Positions 47,652 through 60,934 of a stretch of 64,000 nucleotides of DNA are shown piece after piece (positions within the stretch are counted from its first letter, which is position 1; every line of letters starts with the position of its first letter). Under the pieces are notes generated by a model. It made no database searches. It was not told the DNA's origin and was given only the letters and a program-made list of their open reading frames with translations. This stretch comes from Theodoxus fluviatilis (lineage: Eukaryota; Mollusca; Gastropoda; Cycloneritida; Neritidae), in contig JAWQFJ010025561.1 in assembly GCA_034096865.1 (NCBI GenBank), positions 158,501-222,500 of the forward strand, read 5' to 3'. The position numbers and the translations under genes are program-made.

Positions 47652-48319
47652 GCGCGAAATATAGTCGGATTACGCAGGGTTATCACGACCACCAAACATT
47701 TAAAAGTCACTAAGGCAGTCGTGCTACGGACCACAATTTTTTAACTTTATTATTGAAACAACATGCCATAAATCCCAGTTATATCCTATGCAAGACGACC
47801 CACGAGACAGCCCAACCATTCACCCGAGGTAAAACAATCTCGCGGGCTGTGACAATAAAGAACGGTTCTGTTGCTCGACTGTGTCATAAGTACGTCAGAG
47901 ACCTTTCCAAAAGCGTCGGTCTGGCGATAGATTACTCGCACCAATGTGCATCAGAGCCCGCATAGTTTGGCCCAGTGAGTGTCAACCCAGGCAGGGGAAA
48001 GCTGCAAACATAGCCAGGCTTCCAGGGGGGTCGCCCTCTCGCAGTTGATAATGTGACGTTGGCATTCGCCACACCACGGGGCTCCGGTAACCGTGTGGGC
48101 ACGTGCGTGTTGGATGAGAACAACGGTCCCACAGCGAGACACACGACACTTGAGGCCTGTTAAACTCGATCACGCTGTGTTCCTCTCCCTGTCGCCGGTG
48201 GAGTGGACAGCGGCCGTGTTTGGCAACTGACCCGTTCCACAGAGCAAATAAACTCTCGTCCGCGTTGGCAAGGCCTGGAATCCCGTCCTCTTCTCGCAAG
48301 GGTCGGACCTTTTGGCTTG

Positions 48320-48650
<331 letters not shown>

Positions 48651-49275
48651 CAGACGATGGCGGACAAGGAGACACAATACACGAAAACAAGCTATAAAAC
48701 ATATCGAGGGGATAGTCCAAGAAACAAAAACAAAAAACACAAAATACAGAAGTTTAAACATCTCGCAGGAAAGGATATCACAGGATAAGAACGAGAGAAT
48801 AAGAATGAGACGCAGCCGATACAAAAACTGCTACGTCAGCATGGCGGTCTTATGTTTCTACAATGGGACTCAATACCCTTGAGGTCCACCAGCTATGCAG
48901 ACTACGTCAGACTATGCAAGGGGAGAGGGACTAATAGCGCAAAGCAGGATGAAGTTGGGGGGGTGGGGGTGGGGTGGATGGGGGATGGGGGAGGAGGTCA
49001 CGTCTGGTCGCTGTATCCTCACTGACCACTTCTGTACAGGCTGTGGGCACAGACGGCTTACACAGCGCACCTGGGAACGCAGCGGGTCAGTGATGTCTAC
49101 TGGCCAACACCCTGGGCCAACCAGCTCGCCAAAGCGTTCCGTTCCCCAGGCATCACACCTTCCCTCCAGAGGGAGGACTCCACACATGGGAACCCTGGGA
49201 CAGGCTAATTACCCTAGGCCATAACAACAGCAGAGTTGCGCAAAGAATTCGCACTGTATCATACAAGAGAGATAA
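48651..49275. other. Unique stretch, nothing recognised
   Basis: No exon recognised. A G-rich low-complexity run (GGGGTGG words) lies at 48957-48995. Confidence 0.5.
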
Positions 49276-49355
49276 GGAGGGAGGGAGGGAGGGAGGGAGG
49301 GAGGGAGGGAGGGAGGGAGGGAGGGAGGGAGGGAGGGAGGGAGGGAGGGAGGGAG
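49276..49355. repeat. (GGGA)20 microsatellite
   Basis: Perfect GGGA array followed by a GA/GGAA-rich tail to about 49400. G runs of three at 4-nt intervals give G-quadruplex potential. Confidence 0.98.
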
Positions 49356-51760
49356 AGCGAGAGAAAAAGAGATAGGGGGAGAGGAAGGAAGGAAGGAGGA
49401 GGAAGGGCGATTGTGGGGTGAAGGGGAGTGATGTGGGTAGGGCACGAGGGGGAGGGGGAGAGTGTGAATCATAAAGTGACATTTCCTCAAAGAGACCTAA
49501 TTCCCAGTGCTGTCAAAGTTTGATGCGCTATCAGCATGCTTGAGTGGGTCGAGATTTTCACGTAATGAGAATCATTTATAATGCAAAATTGAATCATCTG
49601 CGATCGTTTACACCTGACAAAGACTCTTCGACTCCTCGCACACTCACACTGCCTTCACTAAAACAGGAAATGGGGAAAAAGTCATATACGCATATGCATG
49701 TCTCGGGTTTTGCAACGCAAAGTTGCATCAATAGAAAGCTATCAGCATGCACAGACCTGTTTCGATGTTGAATAACGCTGCTAATTATTGCTCTCTCTAG
49801 AACGTGTTTGACGATGGATACTCTGACGCCACGACCGAGTAGTGGTAAACCTACGGATACTATCAATGTTGGCAAAGGCTTGCAGGCGTTCAAGAAGACG
49901 TAACGAATCAATGCATCAACGTCACTTCTGTTGTGGAGGTCAAACTGCCACAATGAAACTCGAATTGGGATGACCGCTCAGGAAGCAAAGCCTTCCACAT
50001 TAATGCATTAGTGGCAAGGTCTTAAGGCCGACTCTATGTGCGATTCGACGCGCTGCGTCATGTCCGAGTTCCATGAGAGCCTAATGGGCCCTCATGAGGC
50101 TAAGTGGTCTCCCCTGAAATCGATGGCGGGAAGGGCCAGCGCGTTGCACGTCGGGAGAGCCGTCAACAATCAATTACGTCTTCCTTCAAAGAGATGTAGA
50201 ACAAAGTTTTATTTATTGCTAGCGTTTACGCAGTCGGCACATTACTGTTCCATTAACGAAGCTGGCTCTGTCATAATCGGGCTGATATAATCGCGGAGCC
50301 CGGAGAGTAAATGGGTCCGCCGAAATCATGATCCGTCTGCTCTCAGGCTTGAGGATCCCGTGAGATCACGGCAGCCACATGCTTATCACGGGACGGCCGC
50401 GCTTTGTGACAAATAGGCAACAGCCCGGGACACCCTGGCGACGAGGACCTGCCCGGATCAGACATCGGCCGACACCGACGCGCGGTGAAGACCGCGTGGA
50501 GACAGAGGAGGCTGAGGCAGCGACAGTAGGGCTGGGTCATCGTCAGGTCGACATGCAGCTGAGCTGCCCAACGCTGCTGGACAAAAGATGGCCAGGCCCT
50601 GTGATACAGCCGAGTATGCAAAGCACGTCCCGCTCGATGTATGACGTTGACGACGTGGCACTTAAGGTAATTCGGCCTTATTGCGCCGAACAAAAATCGC
50701 CAAATGCAAGTGTAGCAATCGATACAATTCAAAGCTTCTACAACGTGGAAGATTTCAATAGGATCCAGGCTCGATTCACTGGTCCTTACATATATTCATC
50801 AATTCTATTTACCGTGTGGTATCACCAAGTCAAAGATCTCACAATACAAACTCGAACACTGAGCGCAAACAAAATCGACCGTTCGATCGATCAAGAGGCA
50901 TGACACCATCAGCGGGATACCGATCGCCTCTTAGTGCTGCAGCAGTCTCGGTTTGCTGCACGTGAAAACGCGGTCAGACCACCAACTGTGTCGATTGGCG
51001 AAGGCGGCGTCACGGCAGAATTCACACACACCTAACAGCGGGGGGCGTTTACATTGACAGCGAAGGCGCAAGGATGATGCACACGGCGATAAGACCTCGG
51101 CCTGGCACGCATCTCAGACATCAACTCTTCGCATGAACAATCGACTCGTCTCACCTGAACTGCGCTAATTCATGCGTGAACTCGGTTGGGGGGAAACGTC
51201 CCAGACACATAAAAAGGCTGACGTCGGTCACGGAAGCAATAAAGGTTTATGATGGATCAAATCAAGAAAGGGCTACAACAATCGGTATGAGCATAATGGA
51301 ATAGAAAATCATTACTGAGGAAGTTAAGGATAATTTACATTTCTCCCGCATTGAGACTAAAGGGCTACAATGCCGTACAAGCTTTTCATAGATATAGCCG
51401 ATAAGACGGTATAGATTCTTGCCTCCAACTCGATGCTATCAGATGTAATATATAGGTGCGCTCGAATGGAGAAGACAGGACAACTGCACTGAAAGAAAAT
51501 GTACTGAATTCCACAAAACAATCATTTACATCAACTGTTACGAAGGGACATCCAACATCCCACGTCCGACGTTTCAGCCTGATGTGGAAACAGGAAAGAA
51601 GCCAGACACTTCATGGTTTTCCCCTGGTGCACAGGCTCGCTTCACGCACGGTGAAAATGCAACAGAGTGCGGTGCCCCGGTGATCTGCCAAACTCTATCC
51701 ATAACAATCTATCCCCTCCCCCACCCTCCCTCTCACACATTCGCACGCGTGCATAAGCCT
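49356..51760. other. Unique stretch with possible regulatory block
   Basis: No supported gene. A 174-codon plus-strand frame (50379-50903) and a 119-codon minus-strand frame (49594-49953) show no recognisable domain. The segment 50030-50360 has homeodomain-like AATCAATTACG and CATTAACG cores in otherwise CpG-rich DNA. Confidence 0.4.
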
Positions 51761-51910
<150 letters not shown>

Positions 51911-54349
51911 GAGCAGGAATAAATATGCAATGCTTAAGACTTGTTCTTTTCCAAGCTCTTTACATCGATGAAAGCAGCAACCCTGGAGTGAATAGATCGC
52001 CATTTCAACCGCACCTGAAATGCAGCCTGCCACCTAAGACGCCTCTACGTTTCCACAACGCCTCTCAGACGTGAGCGCCGCCCCAGGGTCTTCGCTAGGG
52101 GAACAGCAGTTCCAAGTCGGCGGGTCTCAAAATGGCTCCCAGATGCCCACGACACCCGCAACAAAGAGGAGTAACAGTCGCACTTGCGCACCCGAGTGGA
52201 AGCAACTATTGAAAACGCTTTACCGCCATCGCGGCCCCAGCACAAAGCGAGGTGTGGAACAGGAAAGGGACGCCAGCCCCTCCAGCGACCTTGAGAAGTG
52301 AAAAGCCGTCCCGCTCTGCAGATGGAATCACTTGAGTCGTAAATTCAAACTTTTGATGTTCTACTCGGCTTGAGCGAGGCAGCACGCCAAATGGTCAAAG
52401 CCGGAGTGAAGTGCCCCCCACCGAAATTCCTGCATCACAGTCTTGTTCCCAGGCGGAAAATTGAAACATGCTCGAGCTATTACGCCTCAGTTCAGTCACG
52501 CCTGTTTAATTTTCGCCTTTCGAGGCAAACTCAAACACGCTCAGCCACGGAGGGAACTCCATCCGGCCACACTCCCCACGTCAGGAAGCATACAAGGGAA
52601 AGAACTACGAAAAAAACTATGAACGCTCTGATATGTGAGCCGAGAAGGTACTCGTACAGGGAAACGTGGTTGATGAGTAAGAGATGTAATATATGCGTGC
52701 GTGCTTGCGTGTGTGTGAGTGTTTGTGCGTGCGTTTATGTGTGCGGGTAGGGGAGTAAAACCACCAACATTTACACAACATATTATCATCCTCCAACACG
52801 CATTCTTCGACCACCTCCACCGTAGCCGAGCATGTATCTCTCCTTCAAGGCAGGCATGTTTAGCGCATCGTTTGGCAATTGCAGCACTCTCCATCAACAG
52901 GAGCCACTAATCAGGCTGCCACAATCTGAGGATGGAACGAGCCAAGAGGGCAAGGGGGGATGGCAAACAGAAAGCGAGGAGGCAGGAGATGAAAGGGAGA
53001 CTGATAGAGCAGAGTGAGAAGGGGTGGAGTAGGCGGGAGGGGAAGGAGACGGGGTCGTGGGGGTGGGGGTGATGTACCAAGGGTTGTGGGCTGGGAAGGG
53101 GCAGAGTACACACTTGTGGCGAGAGAAGGCCCTCCTGTTCAGTCTCCAGGGAGGGAAGTCCCAGAGGTGATCCAAACTTGCCACACCTTGGCGGCGTCAG
53201 GTAAACCCAGCGTAATTGGCTCGCCACGAGTTAATGGCTGCTGAACACGAAAGACACCCCTTCATTTCCTCCTTCCGCCCCTCCTCGCTTTCCAGCCTCC
53301 ACGAAGCCTTCTCAGCCCCTCACCCAAGCACATAGTTTGAACTGATGGAGAGACTGTAGGAAATTGTGAAAAACGGCCGGCATATCAACGTCCTCTACAT
53401 GTGTTTTCAGGTGAGTTAAGGTTTTAAAGAATCAATCAGCCATAAAATAAGCAAGAAGTACTTCTATCCCTCCTGCATGGACTTGGTTTCATCCGCAGTA
53501 GAACGAGTGTGTGCTGTCTGCGTAGGCGACGACACGTAGGGAACAGCACAGCTGTAAGACATCCAGCCAGAAGACAGAACAGAGTGGCAGACCTTGGTCT
53601 ACAAGCTTCACGTAACCAGAGCAGCACTGTACAATCCAATATGCGTCATCTGCACGCAGCACCAGGCGAGTAAGTGCATCATAATCCACTTGTTAACGCT
53701 CGCTAACTAGGACCGACGCATCACCACAAGAAACAATAAAGGAGAATGGTCGACCACGACAAGACACATCGCTAAAGAGGGAGGCAGTAACGAGGAGCCA
53801 TATGAAGTTCACTTAGCGGTCAACAGTGCCTGTCGAGGGGTACGTATAATAGTGCTCCCTGCTGTCGGAATCGGCATGCTGTGGGAACGACATACGTGAA
53901 ATACGGTTACACCATCACAGAGGTGCATCCCATCAGAGAGACGTCGAGAACAGGTTATAAGTACACGGAGCCCGGCTGACTGGGTTGGTCTATCGTCACG
54001 AACAGCACGTGGCGAGATTGTTTTGGCAGCTCCCCCTCCACCAGACAGGCCCTGGAGCGCGTGCACTACAGCGTGCACAAGCATGACATCAACCCGTCTC
54101 CAGCGTGCAGAGCAGTAGCAGTGTTAGTCTAGTCCTCTGTACTCGCTATGCCACAGATGCTGCAAGTGGTTCCAGAGAATGAGAGTGGCTTAACGAAGCA
54201 GTTCGATGGAGGCACGCAAAACTTCTAGGCACGTAGAACGTTCACACTCGTGAACAGCGCAGATGAGAGTGCGACCTACTGGCACGAAAGACATAAAATG
54301 CCTGATTACATGCACTCGCACACGAAACTTGCCATATTTACCATACTGG

Positions 54350-55200
54350 ATTTAATTAAAATGCCTCGAGTTCAAAATGTCTATCATTCAAACCCAAAGC
54401 TTCCCTAATTTCCCTCCTCCAGTGGGCCCTTCAATTAAAAACTTGCATTACGGCGCACTCAAGACGGATTCAATACGCATCCCGCCAGAGCTTTCAATTC
54501 AAGAGGAGGACAAAAACCGCAGTCGAATTCTGATTCATTTGTTATCTCGAGGGAAGGGGGAAAGACTTGCTGGGATATTGGGGAGCAGCGAGGGCAAGCG
54601 CGCATTAATGCGAGCGCACCGGTTGATTCCACTGGAAATCAAGGAAGGCCAGGAGCTGCCTCAGAGGCGGCCTGCCTCTCCGTGCGGGTCTCCGCCTGGG
54701 CTGGGTCGGCCTCTCCAGAACGGAGCTGGAATTATCATCAGAAAACTGCAATCGGCAGCCCCCAGCCCGGACTAAATGCACAGGTCATGAATTTTTTGGT
54801 CTCGCCTTCTGATAAATCAACACGCGCGTCTCAACAGGGAAGCTGTCAATCGAAACATTGACTCACGGCGCGGGCCACGGGCCTCCAGGGTTCATTAGCA
54901 TCAGAAACAGCCAGGCTTCCTCAATAAATTAAAAACCCGTGTTCAGCAAACCTTGCATGAATGGCCTCGGTGAGGATGCATCAGCGATCATTACCATATT
55001 GACGAATGGCGCGACAATATATCTCGTTTGAGTCATGGCGCTTCCAACGTTGCAGCCTACCCAGCAAGGGTGTGGCTCTTATCGGCCAAGAACCGACGCC
55101 GATTCATACATTATTTGGCACGATAAGACTGGACTGCAGATGAATTGATTACCATGCCAGGCAATCGATAGAAGAACGGAACGGGGAGAGTGAGTAATCA
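54350..55200. promoter_or_regulatory. Candidate enhancer block
   Basis: Seen: repeated homeodomain-type cores (TTTAATTAAA, TCAATTAAAA, GCATTAATGC, TTCATTAGCA, AAATTAAAA) and CTGTCAATCG at 54843-54852. The minus strand of the latter reads CGATTGACAG, one base from the TGATTGACAG site bound by PBX-MEIS/PREP dimers. GTCAAT and ATTGAC form a perfect 6-bp inverted repeat with a 6-bp spacer at 54845-54862. Enhancer function and the link to plexin are inferred; conservation cannot be tested here. Confidence 0.25.
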
Positions 55201-58200
55201 GGGCCAGCAACAACCCCTCGACCTGTTGCTCTCTCGAACGTCCGTCAGCAGCGGTAGCAGTCTCCACCCGGGGATTGCATCCTCCATTCCATGTTCCTTT
55301 GCGCCGACGGGATTGATGCCTGCCTGCCACTCTTCATGGCGGAAGCAATTTTTTGGGATGGCGAAGCGGAAAACATTTATTTGTTATCGCAACAAACGCA
55401 GCGATGCAGTGCAAAAGATCGACCGAGACAGCGGAGAAATAACTTCATTTCCATACGAAATAAATGGTTTCAACGATTTCTTCCCACACGTGTGTAAATC
55501 GCTTCACAGACTCTGTGACTAAGTTATCACAGTTCTGTCCGAATTAAACTTGATTTCAAATGATAACGAAAGATGCTTTCGCAAAACTAGAACAATGTTA
55601 CCATGAGAATAAAATGTATGAGTCATGCGCTAAATTCGCCAGGTGCGTTGCAGCATTGCCCGATAATGTTACATAAATATCACCATAATTTTTTTCCTTA
55701 TTAATATTTCAAGTGCCGTTTTCGTTAATAGTTTCTGGCGCAACGCTCAAAGCGATCCACGAAAGTATTCCTCCATTGCTTCGTCTATTTTGCATGAAAG
55801 ACTTCATGTATCCATCATGATGTCACCGAAATCGAAACTCTTCATTCACACATGTAACACTGCAGACTGATAAATTACCCATGCCAACGCATTCGATTCT
55901 AAGGGAAAGACGCAAACCGTCTCTTCAGCCAGATTGGATGGGAGTTATTAAAAAAACCTTCTCCGCTCCAGTCAGACGAGGAAGCAGACCTACACGGGAG
56001 ATACACAGCGCACAATGGAAGCCGTCGCGAGCAGGTGGGACACGTTTATAATTTCCACAGCGCGCCTCCTGGGAGGCTCCGACGCAGACACCCCAATCAA
56101 TGTCATCGACCTGGGGACCCCCAGCCCAGGGTCGACCTCCCAGCCCACCCAAGTGCGTTCACGTGTCAAAAGGGACAAACGAATCTTCAGGAAAAGCTGC
56201 ATTATGGATTCCACCTAATCCTGCATGGCTCCAGGAATCGATGCGAGCAGAACTTACTGCAGCACTTGGGCGTAGCAATGATTGACGTCCTGATCGGTCT
56301 GCACTCTCGTGTGGCTCTTGTTCTCCGCGGTGAGACAGCCAAGCACGGGCAGTTCGTGTCGTCAGAGGCTTTAGTGCCGCTTGATGACCTGTTTCAAGAT
56401 CCTCACAACCTGCAGCTTCTGCCTCAATGTTCTCCGTGGAAATACATTAAACGTTTGGGTTTCAAAATTGAATGCGTGCTGTGAAAACTGCAAATGCAAG
56501 CAAAGACAATAAGCCGTTCTCGTGTTTTTAACTTAGTCCTTACTAGTAAACCTTAGGCAAAGTTTCTACTAAACATCTGAGCAGAACGTATTGGGACCAA
56601 GTCGTAGGCTGTAACTTCAAAACAACTCTGTACTGAGACGACTCAAGGGCAGCCAGGACAAACAGCAAGCGAAACTTGTAATGGGACCTTCAAGAGAAAT
56701 CCAGACCAATTCTCGCTTGAGAATTTTACAACTGCCATTTGGCATCCTTCCATCCCGACTGGAGTACGGGGAGCCAGGAAAAGCAGCCTGCTCCTCACAT
56801 GCTCCACGAAAGTAAAACCCCGAGACAACAGATATCAAGCTCTCCCGAACACAGGGCACGCTCTGAACCTCCCCCTAGAATAGCTCACACCAGTTCGCCT
56901 GGGCATCCCTAGCTCTCGCTAATCATGGGTACAGGGAGGCCTCTTCATATATCCTCTGTCATTTTCCCCGATACCACGGCTTCCTGATTAGAAGGTAACA
57001 TCATTCTCAGCCGAGCGAGCACTGCTAATGTCGCTAGACAGCAGAAGGACGCCCGGATCGGCTGCAGCCGTCAATGCCGTTTTTGCAGAGCAATTCATCG
57101 GTGTCGGGTAAAAACGCGCTTTCTCAAGCGGGCAAAGAGGGCGATGGCGAATGCACAATTGATGAGGCTGGGGTGAGATTTGCGATGTGCACTAAAACAC
57201 AGGCAGGATCGACTGTCGGACGAGGAGAAGTTACAAGACGGCTCTGCAGGAACGCGATTCAATAAGAGCTGCCTGGTGCGCTCGCGCCCTGCTCCATCCG
57301 TCCACCCGATAAACCAGTTACAGCGATGCCTGCTCCTGAGGCGAGGGGGGATTCCATTTCCCTGCCGGCAGCTCGGTCCATGGCGAGGGAAGAATCCTCT
57401 TCCTTGGCGGCCCCAGCAAAAACAAATTCATCGCGGGCCTGGGGCACTTGCGGGGGCAAAGCGAACGCCAATCAGCCTGACTGAGGCCCCGAGAATCCTC
57501 GCCATCGATCTGTGCCGATCAGATACACCCGCCACCAGCTGCCCCGACCCGATGGGATCGGAGATGGAGAGGCAAGCTAGTCCCGGGCCGTCCAACTCGG
57601 GGCTCAGCTTGCACCCCCTTCCCTCCCCTCCTCTGTCCCCTACCTCAGTTCCCCCTTCCTCCTTTCCGTCGGTTTGCACTTCTGTCCTAGTTTTCATCCC
57701 CTGCACTCCGCGGCTCGTCATATTCTTACATGGTCTCTATGTAAGGTTTATGGAGAGAGAATGGCTTTAAGTAGTCACTTTAGTTTGCATTGATTTACGC
57801 GGTTCCAGCACCATGGTCACAGCAGTCGTTGCATCTCTTCAAGTGAAAACGCTGAGAGTATGCAGAAGGGTTGGTATAAGGGGGTTCTGTGTGATCCCCT
57901 TCTTGGCAAGATCAATGTCCCCTAAGGGGATAATTTAACATTTTTAAACGTAACCTGACTGTGGAAGATAATCTCACATGCAAGTGATACAGCCAAAGAA
58001 TTTCGTCATCTATAGCAGATTGCAGCATCCCCGTTTAACTGTAAGGTATATGTTACACTTGTTTATACTATGAAAGGGGGAATTTTGAAAACTGCTTTGA
58101 GTCAACAAGTATCTGTGAAATATCATAAAAGAATGAGAATGTCGGAGTCTTTGGATAAACCAAGAGCGCATGAAATTGTGCTGTGCATTCATGTTTACAT

Positions 58201-60820
58201 GGAAGTGAATGCTCTAGTGTGCGCATGAGCGCGCGTACTTGAGCAGGTTTCTGAGCCCTGCTCTGACTTCAGTATGTACACACGTACACGTCAGATTTCA
58301 CCGATTTTCCCACCGGCTGTCAAGCATATCAGACAGTTCTCTCCTCCTTCCGAGATGCGAAAAGCTTTATCGCTCATCGCATCTCCAATGCCACCACCCT
58401 CTTCCGCGTCCGCCCTGCCTCCAGTCGCACTTCCTTCCAGGAAGGAAAACTCCCCGACAGCTCCGTGAGGAGATGCTCCATCTCTTTCCTTTTCCCCCTC
58501 ATTGTCAGTCTTTGACCCTTTGTCTTGTCCATCGTCTTCCCGTCGGGCCTCCACTGCCGAGGACAGAACCATTCGCCTCCTCCGGAAATCTATTTTCTCG
58601 TTTTTCTCTCCTCCTCTCTGGTCCCCGGGCGCCACGTCCGGCAACTCCACGTTTGCTTGACGAAGGGACAGGTTGGTGTGTCATCTGAATAGGATATCCT
58701 CGTATCGCCTCCACGCCACATCCTCGTACCCCTACAAGCACAGTCCTCGAAATCCCCTTTCCAAAGATCCCTGCATACCCTGGAGACGACTTGGGGAGGG
58801 GAGGAGGCAAATCCCCTATTGGGCCACATATAACGAGGGAGGCCACAGAGGGGACACGAGACTTTCAGGGCATCCCTCCATACTATCCCCCCCCCCCTCC
58901 CACCCCCATCCCCCTAAAGGTTGTCAGAATCAACAGGGCCACTCTCTGGATCGATGGAAAACTTAATTCGCCAAACCCCTCAGTCACCGATCTTTGATCA
59001 ATATGATATAATTCATTCATAACTGGGGTACATCCAATTACAGGGTTTTGAGGGGCCATTACCGGACGCTGGCGAGGTTGACGAGGACAAATATTTTGTG
59101 CTCGGCTTAGCAAACAGGCGAGGACTTATCGCCCAAACGGCAAGCGCGAGATTCCTCTCCTCCTCACTAACGGTCAATATTAAAACAGCAAGAACCGCGC
59201 CCGCGCTGAAAAAAAAACCCGCTCTCCCCCCTCCTGGCAGATTAACACCTAATCCTGGATTTCCCCCTCAACGATACTCTGCGAGAAAGGTGCACATGAT
59301 TTTTTTCCCATTCCTTCACCATGTTTTTGCCTTTGCCCTAGCAAACTCTTGCCCTGATCATGGTTTAAACCCTCCCACTCCACCCACTTTCTCCCTCGCT
59401 GCAATCCCTATATTTTTGTAAGCTGCAGCTCCAGCATCCTCGTACCCCTTCCTCTCGCTATTCATTTCTGCCATGTTTTTCCCATTCTTCAACCCTTGAC
59501 CTTTCGCCAAGGTGCTTTTCGTTTTATCTCGCCGGTTTGCAGTGTCGATCCTTTCCATCACATTTCCTTCCATGTTTGTACTATGAAACGCTGGTGTGTC
59601 CCTAAGTCATCACAGAGTGCCACTATTGTGATGCGTTGCTCCTGCTCTGGTTTCCAGCCGAAAAACCTTTTCATCTTTTATATATATCATAACGTCACTT
59701 CGACTCAACGATAAAGCCACCCATCGACACACTGAAGAATGCACGAAGCAGTTCAGTTCTGTGTTATCAATAGCGCTTACCAGGATCCTTGGTCATAATG
59801 AAATACTGCTTTTCAAATGAAAGGTAATCACTAATCAAGTGTATGAAATAAGTCTCGTTAATTAATAATCGTCATCAGATTAACCTTTCTTGATCGTCGT
59901 CTTAGCTGCCTTTGGAACAAAGTGCCAGATTTGGCCCTACTCTTCCATTTACATGCCAGTTTTTTATCCACTTCCATCTTTCCACCCCCACCCCCCACCC
60001 CCACCTCACCCCACCACCCCCGCGCCGATTCCTATCCGTTCCTCCTCTGCGATGGAGGGGGCAGGGACGGAAGACCCGGGTCAGACGCCAGGTGGAATGA
60101 CATCGCGGCCAATTTGCACTGCGAGGTACTTTGCCGCAGCTGAGCGGTGCCCAGGAGAAAGCCTGCAGACGCGACAGGAAATCGCATTGTCTGGCGTTTG
60201 CTTCGCCTTTAATAACGCGATGTGGCCGACTCGCGCTGCAGCCACCACAGGGAGGAAATGGTGTGGGAGCGGAGATCAGCCAGTGCCACACATTTACTCT
60301 CGTAGAGGCTCCATCATGCGAAGGTCTACTCTGAGGAAGAGAGGAAGCAGGAGCAGGAGGAGAAGGACGAGCAGAAACAGCAGCAGTCGAGGAGCCGACC
60401 CTGTCAGCGTCGATTTGTCCTCAGTCCCCATCTCCAAACACCCCAATCTGCTGAAGGGGCGCGGCAGGGCGTGAGAGCAGGCGATCTGTTTGGCCGCCAT
60501 CTATCTGCACCGACCCGCGGCCGCTGAGCCTATAGACTTGCGGCACTTCCTAGCCCGAAGCCGACCACAAGACCTTCTCCAGGTCAAACAAGGATGCCCG
60601 GGGCCCCAGCCACTCTAGGCGACGCTTCTTGGGCTCGACAGGGTCAATGGAACTTTCAATGGCGGCCGCTTGAACCGTGTTGCAAAGAAGCGCTTCCTGC
60701 ATGGGGTCCGAGCTTTCTGGCGAAGCTGAGAAAGCCTTGCATGCTGCCAGGAGTGGAGGCCAATCAAAGGCGAGAAAGCAACGGCAGCGCCACGGACGCC
60801 ATGTGAAAGGAGCCTTTACC

Positions 60821-60934
60821 ATGGACGAAGCTCAGAGAAGAAAATTGTTGAAACAGAGAGACAAAACGCCGGAAAACACCGTCTTCGATCAGCAAACAGC
60901 ATGGGAGTGGGGAGCCCTGCACGACCAGAGCTGA
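60821..60934 (+). CDS. Candidate small ORF (37 aa)
   Basis: An ATG in an ideal ACCATGG context opens 37 codons, beginning MDEAQRRKLLKQRDKTPEN and ending at TGA. The frame is also open upstream to 60677 (85 codons). The peptide is charged and probably helical, with a Trp-rich tail (AWEWG). Upstream, two YY1-like cores in opposite orientation (GCCGCCATCT at 60493-60502; ATGGCGGCC at 60659-60667) lie in CpG-rich sequence, as near many promoters. No family is recognised and chance is possible. Confidence 0.2.
   Translation: MDEAQRRKLLKQRDKTPENTVFDQQTAWEWGALHDQS

Larger units (their letters stand above)
42094..48319. other. Mostly unique stretch with two exon candidates
   Basis: Apart from the candidate exons at 42822-42929 and 44908-44961, no gene was recognised. 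A 17-bp unit is exactly duplicated in tandem at 47618-47651. AT-rich DNA without features lies at 45360-45730 and 46500-46870. The block 44080-44520 mixes CpG-rich sequence with ATTA and GGATA-type cores and may be regulatory. Confidence 0.4.

Noticed and set aside
50379..50903. 174-codon plus-strand open frame
   Set aside because: Composition changes abruptly midway, and there is no family resemblance or promoter; consistent with chance.
56035..56484. 149-codon plus-strand open frame
   Set aside because: Protein-like in part, but the minus-strand frames are equally open and a minus-strand donor lies inside it; kept only as a finding about 56258-56361.
57180..57770. 196-codon plus-strand open frame
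   Set aside because: The Pro/Ser-rich C/T tract near 57590-57700 keeps it open; no recognisable domain.
59780..59870. Minus-strand open frame ending FIMTKDPG at a GTAAGC donor, first thought to be the end of a sema domain
   Set aside because: Its exit phase (1) does not match the phase-0 entry of the PSI exon, no acceptor is evident, and the AT-rich frame has no sema residues.
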